In this document: piece after piece, positions 50,698 through 58,793 of the stretch
Layout of the letters: each line of letters begins with the position of its first letter
How positions within the stretch are numbered: the stretch's first letter is position 1
Source of the DNA: BOG-908 sp963692875
GTDB taxonomy: Bacteria; Pseudomonadota; Alphaproteobacteria; Acetobacterales; Acetobacteraceae
Assembly (NCBI GenBank): GCA_965198755.1
Contig: OZ240673.1
Location: 4,216,001-4,280,000, forward strand
Length of the DNA: 64,000 nucleotides
Reading direction: 5' to 3'
The notes under the pieces: generated by a model
Told to the model about the DNA's origin: nothing
What the model saw: only the letters and a program-made list of their open reading frames with translations
Databases searched by the model: none
Translations under genes and position numbers: made by a program

Positions 50698-51704
50698 AAG
50701 CGGCGCAGGCTGCGCGTGGCGAGGTGCCGGTCGGACGCGCCCCAGGCGTATTTGTAGGCCTCGTTGCCGCGCAGGAAGTCGATCTGCCGCATGCCCTCGG
50801 CGATCGCCTGCTCGGCCAACGCGGCCACCAGCAGCGACCCAGGGCTGCAGGCGGCGTGGGCGGCAGAAAACCCACCCAGATACAGCAGTAGCCGGTCCGG
50901 CCCGCGCAGCGCCATGCAGGCGGCAGCGAGCTCCGGCCCAATGCGCAGGGCGGCCACCCGCAGCGCCCCCGCACGCAGCAGGCCCGGTGCCGCCTCGGCC
51001 AGGCAGGCTTTCACCCGCAGGTCCGCCAGCACGCCGCCCGGCTCGCCCCGCTGCGCCCAACCGGCCTCATGCAGGCAGAACAGCGCGGCCAGCAGGTCAG
51101 GCAACGTGGCCGCGTCGGCAAGCTGCAGCGACCAGCCCCCGGCCCGCTCGGCACGGTTGCGGTTCATCCGCAGCTTGCGCCGGGCGTTCGGCGGCAGACT
51201 GGCGGCGAAGTCGCCGTCCGCCAGGCGCAGCACCGGGCAGGGCGCGCCCGGATGCAGCGCGGCGTGCCAGCCGGGCGGCGGCGGCGCGTGGCGCAGGGCG
51301 GAGCCGGGCGGCAGGTCGATCAGGTCGCAGCACTCCGCCGAGCCGGCTTCCGCCAGCAGGCAGGCCAGCAGGCGGGCGGCGGTGTCGGGCGGCGCGCCGG
51401 GAGCGATCAGCGCGTCCAGCGAGTCGCTAATACCGGCGCCAATCGGCAGCAGCTTGGCGCGCCCGTCCTCCTCCAGGACGTAGGCCGGCAGTAGCCCGAC
51501 CAGCAGGCCGCCGTCCCGCAGCGTGGCCACCACCGGCCTGCCGGTGCCGAACTGCCGCCACCAGGCGAGCTGCCACTCCGGGTGCTGAAACGGCGTGGTG
51601 TCCGGCGTGCGGCGCCAAAGATCCTGCCAGGCAGGTGCCAACCCGCGTAGGCCCGCTTCCGTGGTGATGGCCTTCACTGCTGCTTGCACGGTGGTGGTGA
51701 TCAC
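50694..51704 (-). CDS. GNAT/CelD-like acyltransferase
   Basis: A 336-residue protein of the double-GNAT (CelD/BcsL, FemAB-like) type. Visible features are TTPFQHPEWQLAWWRQFG near the N terminus, LPIGAGISDSLDALIAPG, SLPPNARRKLRMNRNRAE in the middle, and the C-terminal YLGGFSAAHAACSPGSLLVAA-type region, then QIDFLRGNEAYKYAWG. Such proteins are associated with cellulose and exopolysaccharide loci and may acylate glycans. The GTG at 51704 is preferred because upstream in-frame sequence runs into an IDH element. Confidence 0.85.
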   Translation of the reverse strand: MITTTVQAAVKAITTEAGLRGLAPAWQDLWRRTPDTTPFQHPEWQLAWWRQFGTGRPVVATLRDGGLLVGLLPAYVLEEDGRAKLLPIGAGISDSLDALIAPGAPPDTAARLLACLLAEAGSAECCDLIDLPPGSALRHAPPPPGWHAALHPGAPCPVLRLADGDFAASLPPNARRKLRMNRNRAERAGGWSLQLADAATLPDLLAALFCLHEAGWAQRGEPGGVLADLRVKACLAEAAPGLLRAGALRVAALRIGPELAAACMALRGPDRLLLYLGGFSAAHAACSPGSLLVAALAEQAIAEGMRQIDFLRGNEAYKYAWGASDRHLATRSLRRL

Positions 51705-51740
51705 GACGGCGTCACACCTGGGAGCCGGCGTCTCGGGCTT

Positions 51741-51882
51741 AGAAAGGAAGGCAAGCAGTTCTTTTTTGAAAAAAAGAACCAAAAAACTTTTGTTCCCTCA
51801 GGTGCGCGGTGCGGGAGACTTCGCGACAGCAGGACCAAAAGTTTTTTGCTGCTTTTTTTCAAAAAAGCAGGCCTTGCTTTCT
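51741..51882. repeat. IDH element 25, complete
   Basis: Arm A is AGTTCTTTTTTG / AAAAAAAGAAC. The centre contains CTTCGCGACAGC. Arm B is GCTGCTTTTTTTC / AAAAAAGCAGG. On the minus strand arm B supplies KQGLLF and the stop of the upstream GT4 gene. Confidence 0.9.
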
Positions 51883-52929
51883 TCGTTGCCATTGCGGCGC
51901 ATCGCCGGCCAGCGCGCGGTAGCAAGCGAGATAGGCGTCCGTCATCTGCCCCAAGCCGAAGCGCGTGCGGGCGGCGTCGCGGCAAGCCTGCCTGTCGATG
52001 CCGTTCACTTGCCCGATCGCCGCCGCCATTTCCGCCGCATCGCGCACCAGGAAGCCGTTGCGGCCGTGTTCGACGATGTCCGGCAGCGCACCCGTGGTGA
52101 ACGCAATCACCGGCGTGCCGCAGGCCAGCGCCTCCATGGCCACCAGCGAGCTGGTCTCCGCCGCCAGGCTCGGCACTAGCAGGCACTTCGCGGCGGACAG
52201 GTAGCGCCGCTTGCGCGCAAACCCGAGCGGACCCACGAAGCGCCGCCGCCGGTCCAGCAGCGGCCGCACTTGCTCCTCCAGGTAGGCCAGATGCGCGGGG
52301 TAGGGGAACGCAGCCCCGGCGACGATCAGCGACACGCCAGCCGCGTGCGCCGCCTGCAACGCCAGATGCTGGCCCTTCTCCGGACAGATCCGCCCCAGCG
52401 TCAACGCGAAGCCGCGGCGGGCGTGCCGGGCGCTGGCAAGCCGGTCCAGCGCCACGCCGTTGGCGATCGGCGGCAGCAGGGCAGGATGCGGCGGACAGGC
52501 CCGGTGCTGAGACGCGGACACGCAGTTCAGCCACAGCCCCGGCCGCGACGGCAGCGCGCCGTACCAGTCCGGCGGCAAGTGCAGCGTGGCCAGCGTAAGC
52601 GGGACCGCCGCCGGCAGCGTGCGCATGAAGTCCAGGCCGTGCACGTGCACCACATCCACCCGCGTCTGCGCCAGTGTGCGAACGATCGCCTGCTGCGTTG
52701 CGGTTTCGGCAGCAGCGCGCGCCGTATCGTCGGCAGCGCCGGCAGGATCGACGCCGGTGTCCACCCACTCGCCAGCGACGACACTGCCGCGACATGCCAC
52801 GACCAGCGAGCGGTGTCCTGCTTCGACCAGCGCGTGGTCCACCGCCGAGAGAACTTGCTCGGCGCCACCTACCGAATTCGGGCCGACGGGTGCGAGTGCG
52901 TAGGCGACGTTGAGGATGGTCAGCGGCAT
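51859..52929 (-). CDS. GT4-type glycosyltransferase
   Basis: A 356-residue GT-B glycosyltransferase. The N-terminal domain opens ILNVAYALAPVGPNSVGGAE and has VVHVHGLDFM. The C-terminal domain has FALTLGRICPEKGQHLALQA and the donor site ETSSLVAMEALACGTPVIAF, with ALPDIVEHGRNGFLV. It lies in the minus-strand glycan cluster. The ATG at 52929 gives MPLTILNVAYA; an ATG 18 bases earlier lies in an IDH arm. The last residues KQGLLF and the TGA are repeat-encoded. Confidence 0.9.
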   Translation of the reverse strand: MPLTILNVAYALAPVGPNSVGGAEQVLSAVDHALVEAGHRSLVVACRGSVVAGEWVDTGVDPAGAADDTARAAAETATQQAIVRTLAQTRVDVVHVHGLDFMRTLPAAVPLTLATLHLPPDWYGALPSRPGLWLNCVSASQHRACPPHPALLPPIANGVALDRLASARHARRGFALTLGRICPEKGQHLALQAAHAAGVSLIVAGAAFPYPAHLAYLEEQVRPLLDRRRRFVGPLGFARKRRYLSAAKCLLVPSLAAETSSLVAMEALACGTPVIAFTTGALPDIVEHGRNGFLVRDAAEMAAAIGQVNGIDRQACRDAARTRFGLGQMTDAYLACYRALAGDAPQWQRRKQGLLF

Positions 52930-53071
52930 CAGGAAGCAAGCAAGCAAGTTCTTTTTTGAAAAAAAGAACCAAAAAACTTTTGCGTCCGCTGTCGCGGTTC
53001 TGTCCGGCGAGCGCGCGACAGCGGAGACAAAAGTTTTTTGCTTCTTTTCAAAAAAGAAGGCTTTCTTCCTT
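52930..53071. repeat. IDH element 26, complete, GC-rich central stem
   Basis: Arm A is AGTTCTTTTTTG / AAAAAAAGAACC. The centre pairs TCCGCTGTCGCG with CGCGACAGCGGA. Arm B is a shorter GCTTCTTTTC / AAAAAAGAAGG. It supplies the C terminus of the glycosidase-like gene on the minus strand. Confidence 0.9.
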
Positions 53072-53974
53072 GGCCGCCGTCACCCGCCCCGGCGCATACC
53101 GCCGGATCATCGCCGCACAGAACTCGGCAAACTCCCCAGGCTCGCGCGGCGGCGACGTGTGGTGCTCCCACACCCCGCGGTCCTCGGGGGTGAAGCAGAA
53201 CGTCACCGTCGTGTCGAACTCGTCCAGCGCGCGCATTTGCCGGTCGAACCAGGCCAGCGCGTCGGGGCGGTAGAAATCCGCCCAGCTCAGTCCGGTGCGC
53301 AGGTAGGTGACACCCATGTCGCGCATGATGCGCACCGCGTCGTCCAGCCGGTGGTCCTGGTAGTGGAACCACTGGCACAGCCCGATCTCCGGCGTGTAGT
53401 CGGCGAAGTGTTTCGCCGCCAGCTTGGGGCGTCCGTGCTCGTCGAGCAGGCCCATGTGGAAATGCCGGTAGTAGGACGAGCCCTCCGCCTCGCGGTGCCG
53501 CGTCGTGGCAGGCCAGGCGGCCGGCAGATCGTAGAGGCTGTACCAGTGGATTCGCGGCGCGCGGCCGATCAGCAGCTCGGCGGTGCGTTTCAGGCCCCAT
53601 TCCTGCACCTCTTCGGCGCCGAAGGTGGAGATGCCGACTTCGCTGACCCACACCGGCAAATCCGTGCAGCGCTGGATCGATGCCAGCTTCTCCGGCCACT
53701 CGTCGATCAGCCAGTGGTTCCAGTCGAGCGGAAAGCCGTGCACGGCCACTGCGTCGAGCTGTGCCATGACGTCCTGGCCCTGCAGCACGCGTAGGAAACC
53801 CGGGTCGATCGGCGACATGCCGCCCAGCACGCGCGGCAGTCCCGGCGCTTCGCTGGCGATGGCGGCACCGGCGAGCTTGGCCATCTCGGCAAAGGCACGC
53901 CAGCCGGGGTCGTGTTCCAGGTCCCAGTGGCTCTTGTTGTTCGGCTCGTTCCAGATCATCGCCGCTTCGATCAT
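53048..53974 (-). CDS. Clan-A glycoside-hydrolase-like protein with circularly permuted order
   Basis: A 308-residue protein. Residues 8-12 are WNEPN, the acid/base Glu motif of clan GH-A TIM barrels (for example GH39). Residues 107-114, PVWVSEVG, fit the nucleophile Glu strand (E112). IHWYSLYDLP (142-151) and MGLLDEHGRPKLA fit the last barrel strands. The segments that normally come before WNEP appear afterwards: MGVTYLRTGLSWADF (220-234), TTVTFCFTPEDRG (255-267) and FAEFCAAMIRRYAPG (282-296). The start overlaps the upstream methyltransferase stop as ATGA, so no N-terminal extension is possible. Both putative catalytic glutamates are kept. It may cleave or transfer a glycan made by this cluster. 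Confidence 0.78.
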   Translation of the reverse strand: MIEAAMIWNEPNNKSHWDLEHDPGWRAFAEMAKLAGAAIASEAPGLPRVLGGMSPIDPGFLRVLQGQDVMAQLDAVAVHGFPLDWNHWLIDEWPEKLASIQRCTDLPVWVSEVGISTFGAEEVQEWGLKRTAELLIGRAPRIHWYSLYDLPAAWPATTRHREAEGSSYYRHFHMGLLDEHGRPKLAAKHFADYTPEIGLCQWFHYQDHRLDDAVRIMRDMGVTYLRTGLSWADFYRPDALAWFDRQMRALDEFDTTVTFCFTPEDRGVWEHHTSPPREPGEFAEFCAAMIRRYAPGRVTAAKEESLLF

Positions 53975-54819
53975 GGCGCAGCGTTCCCGGGCGCAGCCTG
54001 GGGATGGACGGACTCGCCCTGGACCGCGCCGCGGGCGTGGTCGGCGCGGCCCTGCGCCGGGTAGACGGCGCCGTAGCCGCCCGGCGCCCGCGCCTCGCGA
54101 CGGCAGATGAACACTTCCTCCTCCGGGTGGCTGAGGACGGAGAAGCCCGCGCTGCGCAGCATCGCCGCCGAGCAGGCGCGGTTGGGCGCCCACCAGTTGG
54201 TGCAGTCCTGCGCGTAGTCGTGCTCGATGAAGTGCAGCTTCGGGTAGCCGGGCGCGTCGAAGTGGTCCTGCTCCCAGAATGCGTAGTCCGGTTTCACCTC
54301 GGCCACCTCGGGGCTGCCGCGCTGCATGGACTGGAACACCAGCAGGTCGGCTGCGGCGTGCTCGTGGATCAGGTCGAGTGCGAGCAGCGGGTGGCGAAGA
54401 TGGTAGAGCACGCCGATGAAGAACACGACGTCGAAGCGCTCGGCCAAGGCGGCCACGTCGTAGACCGACATCTGGCGGAACTCGACGTCGAGCCCTTCCA
54501 CCTCGGCGGCGAAGCGGGCCTGGGCGAGGTAGTCCGCGTCGAGGTCGATGCCCAGCACGCGGTCCGCGCCGCGGCGCTTCATCTCCATCGTGTAGAAGCC
54601 GCCGTTGCAGCCGATGTCGAGCACCGACTTGCCGGTGAGGTCGGCGGGGATCTCGGAGGCGAAGCTGCGCCACTTCACGTTGGGGAAGTCGCCCAGGAAG
54701 TGGTCCGGCGCGGTCTGCACGCCGCGCAGGCTGAGGTTGTGGAACCAGGGTCCCAGCGCCTGGGCGCGCGCCCTGATGGCATCTTCGGTCCAGTTGGTGG
54801 GCGTGGCGTCGTCAGGCAT
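53971..54819 (-). CDS. TIGR04290/Rta_06860-type SAM methyltransferase
   Basis: A 282-residue methyltransferase. PWFHNLSLRGVQTAPDHFLG at the N terminus is followed by SAM motif I GKSVLDIGCNGGFYTMEMK, then VLGIDLDADYLAQARFA, VVFFIGVLYHLRHPLLALDL and WAPNRACSAAMLRSAGF. The pattern resembles the CmoB-like TIGR04290 family found in glycan clusters. It overlaps the nucleotidyltransferase start side by eight bases (54812-54819) and the glycosidase-like gene by four. The C-terminal ~35 residues are Gly/Ala/Pro-rich. Confidence 0.87.
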   Translation of the reverse strand: MPDDATPTNWTEDAIRARAQALGPWFHNLSLRGVQTAPDHFLGDFPNVKWRSFASEIPADLTGKSVLDIGCNGGFYTMEMKRRGADRVLGIDLDADYLAQARFAAEVEGLDVEFRQMSVYDVAALAERFDVVFFIGVLYHLRHPLLALDLIHEHAAADLLVFQSMQRGSPEVAEVKPDYAFWEQDHFDAPGYPKLHFIEHDYAQDCTNWWAPNRACSAAMLRSAGFSVLSHPEEEVFICRREARAPGGYGAVYPAQGRADHARGAVQGESVHPQAAPGNAAP

Positions 54820-55573
54820 GAAGCTGGGAGCTCTCCGGTTCGCTCTCCTGCTGGCCGCCCAGCAGGTGCACCGCCTGCCGATAGCCGTGCAGCGTGCCCA
54901 CGTCCACGTAGCGCTCGCCGGCCTGAACTCCCCAGGCGCAGCCCCCGGCCTCCAGCCAGGCGTTCACCAGGGTGCCGACATACTCGTCGGCGCACCCGCG
55001 GAGCTGCCACAGCGCGTGCAGCTCGTGCAGCATCTGGCCGGGTAGCGCAAAGGCGCCCCAAACCCACTGCGTGCCGGCGCCCAGCTGCTTGACCACGATG
55101 CGCTGCACCCGTCCGTCCGCGTCCATCTGCACCGCGTCGAACAGCTCCGGGCGCTCCACAGGGAACAGCAGGAAGCTGAACCGCCCGGCCGGCAGCTGGC
55201 ACAGCGCGTCGGACGGGAACCAGATCGTGTCCGGCAGGCCGACGACCACCATCTCGTCGCGCGGGAGCAGCGGTATGGCGCGGAAGATCGCGTCGCACAG
55301 GCCGCGGGCTGCGTCCTGCACCACGTAAGCGAGCGACATGGCGCCAACTGCACCGCCGAAATAGGCCAGTATGTCGGACTTCGCCGGCGAGATGACGAAG
55401 CATAGTTTGTCCACGCCGGCGCGCGCCATGCGCTCGACCAGGTACTCGCTCACCGCGCGCGGCCGTTCCACGCCGTTGGCGTCGCGCCGGCTGCCCACCG
55501 GCAGCAGCTCCTTGGAGAACGCCAGCGGCTGGATGCGGGTGCCGTTGCCGGCGGCCGGGATGATGCCCCACAT
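54812..55573 (-). CDS. Sugar-1-phosphate nucleotidyltransferase
   Basis: A 253-residue RmlA/GalU-like NTP transferase. The N terminus MWGIIPAAGNGTRIQPLAFS and KELLPVG form the nucleotide-binding signature. MVVVGLPDTIWFPSD carries the metal-binding Asp region. The product would be an NDP-sugar for the glycosyltransferases nearby; the sugar cannot be told. It overlaps the downstream methyltransferase by eight bases and starts five bases after the CgeB-like gene ends, so it lies in one tight minus-strand operon. Confidence 0.88.
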   Translation of the reverse strand: MWGIIPAAGNGTRIQPLAFSKELLPVGSRRDANGVERPRAVSEYLVERMARAGVDKLCFVISPAKSDILAYFGGAVGAMSLAYVVQDAARGLCDAIFRAIPLLPRDEMVVVGLPDTIWFPSDALCQLPAGRFSFLLFPVERPELFDAVQMDADGRVQRIVVKQLGAGTQWVWGAFALPGQMLHELHALWQLRGCADEYVGTLVNAWLEAGGCAWGVQAGERYVDVGTLHGYRQAVHLLGGQQESEPESSQLHA

Positions 55574-55578
55574 CGCGC

Positions 55579-56658
55579 TCAGGCCTCCACTGCGGCGGCG
55601 GTCTCGAACAGCCCGATCAGCGTGCGGGCGCGATGCGCGGCCGTGTGTTCGGCCAGCACGCGCTCCCGGGCACGGCGGGCCATCGTGCGCAGCGCGTCTG
55701 GGTTGGCGTCCAGCGCGGCCAGCGCGCCTTCCGTGGTGGACGCCACGATGATCTCCCGCCCGGGCTCGAAGAAGGCGTCGAGCCCCGGCCAGCTGTCGCT
55801 CAGGATGGGGGTGCCGCAGGCGGCGGCCTCAAACAGCCGGCCGGACGGGCACCAGCCCATGCGCGCCATGGCCGCCCGGGTCACGTTCAGCGTCATGCGC
55901 GACGAACTGTAGAAGGCCGGATGTTCCGGCGGCGGCAGGTGGCGGACGAAGAAGATGTTCTGCGTCCAGGGGAAGTCCTGCGGGTATTGCGCGCCGCCGA
56001 TGACGAAGCGGCTGGCCGCCCGCGCACGTGCCGGGGCCACGAACAGGCGCGCCAGCATGTCCTGCCGGTCCGCCGCATAGGTGCCCAGGTAGGACAGATC
56101 GGCCAGGTAGGCCGGCTGGGCGGTCACCGGCCGGTAGACCGCCGGGTCCGCCCAGCCGTACAGCGCCGCGGTGCGCCGGGCGCCGAGCCGGGTGCGCAGT
56201 GCCTCCAGCGCGCCGCCGCCGGTGTAGCTGAGCACCAGGTCGAACTCGGCGAGGCCAGAAGGTCCGATGTAGGGGACGGGTTCACGCGCCTCCAGCCGGT
56301 CCAGGGTGACGGGCGTGTCGAGGTCGTAGAAGCAGCGCAGGGCAGCACGGCTGTCGCCGACCAGCGATGTGGCGGCCAGCGCGTCCGGGCAAAACGAGGT
56401 GACGATGGCGACGTCCGCCGCGTCTGCCGCCTGGCGGGCTAGATGCGCCACCTGCGACCATTCCGGGTAGAGGACCAGTTCGGCGCCCTCGCCGAGGTCT
56501 GCCAGGTCGCGGTTCTGCGCGTAGTAGGGGACGTCGCGTTCGAAGAAGGTAACGCTATGGCCGGCGGCGGAGAGGGCGGCGATCAGGCCACGCCAGAGGG
56601 TAGCGTGGCCGTTGCCCCAGGACGAACTGACGGACAGGCCGAAGATGACGAGACGCAT
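55579..56658 (-). CDS. CgeB-like glycosyltransferase
   Basis: A 359-residue GT-B-type protein of the CgeB/DUF3880 group. The N terminus is RLVIFGLSVSSSWGNGHATL. The middle has LYGWADPAVYRPV and LSYLGTYAADRQDML. The C-terminal half has YSSSRMTLNVTRAAMARMGW, PSGRLFEAAACGTPILSDSW and FFEPGREIIVAST, which is the characteristic donor-binding end. The ATG at 56658 lies at the edge of an IDH element. It heads the tight run of four genes (this gene, nucleotidyltransferase, methyltransferase, glycosidase-like). Confidence 0.88.
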   Translation of the reverse strand: MRLVIFGLSVSSSWGNGHATLWRGLIAALSAAGHSVTFFERDVPYYAQNRDLADLGEGAELVLYPEWSQVAHLARQAADAADVAIVTSFCPDALAATSLVGDSRAALRCFYDLDTPVTLDRLEAREPVPYIGPSGLAEFDLVLSYTGGGALEALRTRLGARRTAALYGWADPAVYRPVTAQPAYLADLSYLGTYAADRQDMLARLFVAPARARAASRFVIGGAQYPQDFPWTQNIFFVRHLPPPEHPAFYSSSRMTLNVTRAAMARMGWCPSGRLFEAAACGTPILSDSWPGLDAFFEPGREIIVASTTEGALAALDANPDALRTMARRARERVLAEHTAAHRARTLIGLFETAAAVEA

Positions 56659-56790
56659 CAAGCGGTTCTTTTTTGAAAAAAAGAACCAAAAAACTTTTGT
56701 TTTCTTGTGTACGCGATGCGGAGAGGTCCGCGACAGCCCGACAAAAGTTTTTTGCTTCTTTTTTTCAAAAAAGAAGACCTTTCTTCCTTG
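56658..56790. repeat. IDH element 27, complete
   Basis: Arm A is a perfect GGTTCTTTTTTG / AAAAAAAGAACC hairpin. The centre contains GGTCCGCGACAGCC. Arm B is GCTTCTTTTTTTC / AAAAAAGAAG. It touches the ATG of the CgeB-like gene and supplies the C terminus of the HAD gene. Confidence 0.9.
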
Positions 56791-57562
56791 GCTTCCCGCG
56801 CCCTCCGCAACGGCCGGCCACACCTGCAAGTTCCCTGTCCATCAGCCCCGCCACGTCCTGCAGCGACCCCACGACGGCACAGCAACGCGAGAGCGCGTCG
56901 GCCGACGGCACGACCGTGTCGGGCACCATCACCACCATCATCGCCGCGTCCGACGCGGCGCGCACGCCGTGGTCCGAATCTTCCAGCGCCAGGCAGGAGG
57001 CAGGTGCCACGTTCATGCGGCTGGCGGCTGCCAGGAAGCTGTCGGGCGCGGGTTTGCCGGCGGCCACGTCGTCACGGCTGACGACCGCGGCAAACCGGCT
57101 GGCCAGTCCCGACCGCGTCAGTTGGGCGGCGGCGGTGGCTGCGCTGGCGGAGGTGGCGACGGCGCAGGGGATGCCCGCCTCGGCAAGTTGGTCGAGCAGG
57201 CTCACCGCGCCCGCCTTGATCGCCACGCCGCCGGCCGAGAGAAGCGACCTGTGCCGGTAGTAGGAATGGAAAAACAGTCCGGCGTCGAAGCCGGGGCCAA
57301 GGATCTCCGGCAGCAACTTGCGGCGGGTGGTGCTGGGCAGCCCGACGAGTTGGTCGTAGGCGCCGGCAGGCAGTGTGTGGCCGGCCTCGGTCAACGCCGC
57401 GTAGAAGGCGCGCCGGTAGGCCGGTTCGGTGTCCAGCAACGTCCCGTCCAGGTCGAACACCACGCCGCGGACGGGGCGGGGCAGGTGGTTGGCTGCCCCG
57501 CCCGCACCCTGTCCGCCGCCCGCTGGAACCAGTCCGACAAGGTCAGCTCCGTCTCGATCCAT
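56765..57562 (-). CDS. HAD-family phosphatase, beta-phosphoglucomutase-like
   Basis: A haloacid-dehalogenase phosphatase. Motif I is VVFDLDGTLLDTEPAYR, motif II is AVATSASAATAAAQL, the Lys motif lies in DVAAGKPAPDSFLAAA, and motif IV is CLALEDSDHGVRAA. The cap-domain insertion between motifs I and II is of the beta-PGM type. The substrate is likely a sugar phosphate, fitting the adjacent NDP-sugar gene. The ATG at 57562 gives 265 residues with an extra ~30-residue Gly-rich lead; a closer GTG before VFDLDG is possible. The C terminus KKGLLF is repeat-encoded. Confidence 0.85.
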   Translation of the reverse strand: MDRDGADLVGLVPAGGGQGAGGAANHLPRPVRGVVFDLDGTLLDTEPAYRRAFYAALTEAGHTLPAGAYDQLVGLPSTTRRKLLPEILGPGFDAGLFFHSYYRHRSLLSAGGVAIKAGAVSLLDQLAEAGIPCAVATSASAATAAAQLTRSGLASRFAAVVSRDDVAAGKPAPDSFLAAASRMNVAPASCLALEDSDHGVRAASDAAMMVVMVPDTVVPSADALSRCCAVVGSLQDVAGLMDRELAGVAGRCGGRGKPRKKGLLF

Positions 57563-57686
57563 CCACGCTCGCGTTTGTCGAAGTGCTCGCAGGCAGCGAA
57601 GGCGGCGGCCATTGGTTCCACCTCCGTCGATACTAATCCGGCTGACGGATACTCTAGCTTGGCGACCAGGGTGAAGTGGGAGGCTA

Positions 57687-57790
57687 GCCAAGCGGTTCTT
57701 TTTTGAAAAAAAGAACCAAAAAACTTTTGGTCCCTGGCGTACGCTGCGGAACCACCGCGACCACAGGACCGAACGCTGGTTTTCTACCAA
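57687..57790. repeat. IDH element 28, arm A with decayed arm B
   Basis: A perfect first hairpin, GGTTCTTTTTTG / AAAAAAAGAACC, then AAAAAACTTTTGG. The centre is altered, and only ACCGAACGCTGG remains where arm B should be. Confidence 0.82.
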
Positions 57791-57884
57791 GCATGCTTTG
57801 CTTGCCCCGCTTCCGTCAGCAGGCGGTGCGGCAGGTGTTCGTTGCGCCGGCCGCGCGAGCTATCCCGCGCGGCCGGATGATGCT

Positions 57885-58388
57885 CTACGCCGCCAGCTTG
57901 TTGACGCGGTTGCCGGCAATTGCGGACAGCTTCTTGTCTGCCGCCTTTTCCTCTTCCAACGTCTGCTGCAGCACGCTTGCTGCGTCCTGGTGGCCGAGCT
58001 GCTTGGCGAACGCGATCAGCGTGCCGTAGCGGGTCATCTCGTAATGCTCGATCGCTTGGGCGGCGGACAGCATGGCCGCGTCGCGCACGCTCTCGTCGCC
58101 GCAATCGGAGATGATCTCCTTCGTCTCGGCCAGGATGCCGTCCATCGCGGCGCAGGTGACGGCCTTGGCCGGCTTGCCCAGCATCTGGAACACCTGCTCG
58201 AGGCGCTGCACCTGGTTCTGCGTCTCGGCCAGGTGGCTCTGGAACGCCAGCTTCAGCTCGGGATTGTGAGCCTTCTCGATCATCGTCGGCAGGTTCTTCA
58301 CGATCTGGTTTTCGGCGTAGTAGATGTCCTGCAGCGTGTGGGTGAACAGGTCGTCGAGAGTTTTGATCGGCGTGCTGAACAGGCCCAT
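57885..58388 (-). CDS. YciE/YciF-like ferritin-superfamily protein (DUF892)
   Basis: A 167-residue four-helix protein. The N terminus, IKTLDDLFTHTLQDIYYAEN, and the later CAAMDGILAETKEIISDCGD and AAQAIEHYEMTRYGTLIAFA match the YciF/DUF892 stress-induced family, with Glu and His residues at diiron-ligand-like positions. GGAG seven bases before the ATG supports the start. It is a single-gene unit. The physiological role of the family is not well defined; stress and iron handling are suggested. Confidence 0.92.
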   Translation of the reverse strand: MGLFSTPIKTLDDLFTHTLQDIYYAENQIVKNLPTMIEKAHNPELKLAFQSHLAETQNQVQRLEQVFQMLGKPAKAVTCAAMDGILAETKEIISDCGDESVRDAAMLSAAQAIEHYEMTRYGTLIAFAKQLGHQDAASVLQQTLEEEKAADKKLSAIAGNRVNKLAA

Positions 58389-58653
58389 GGGGCGTCTCCG
58401 CGTGTGGTTGCAGGCGCATCAACGCCGCACGCGGCGGAGGGTACGGCGTGATCGAGACGAGTTGAGAACCGCGTCCGCACCGCGTGGTTGATCGCTGTCT
58501 TCCGCCTTCTCGCTGCAACGGCTTCGTCCTGCGATGGTCACCCACACGTTTGTAGAACGGAACGTCACCGGGCAGGCATCTACGACGGTCGCGTCCAAAC
58601 GGGAGGGCGACCGGTATGTTCACGAGGCACGCGGGCCCGCTCCGGCACATCAA
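58389..58653. other. Gene-free stretch upstream of yciF-like gene
   Basis: Between the yciF-like start and the next IDH element I see no supported gene. A short forward frame runs into the repeat and is rejected. The promoter of the yciF-like gene should be here, but no box is clear. Confidence 0.55.
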
Positions 58654-58793
58654 GCGAAAGCAAGCGGTTCTTTTTTGGAAAAAAGAACCAAAAAACTTTT
58701 ATCTCCGCTGTCGCGCGCTCGCCGGAAGGTTCGCGGCAGCCGTGATAAAAGCTTTTTGCTTTTTTTTCTCGAAGAAGCCCTTACGCTTTCTTC
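58654..58793. repeat. IDH element 29, complete with damaged arm B
   Basis: Arm A is GGTTCTTTTTTGG / AAAAAAGAACC. The centre is CTCCGCTGTCGCG. Arm B is GCTTTTTTTTCTC / GAAGAAGC, with broken pairing. It abuts the panB stop. Confidence 0.85.
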
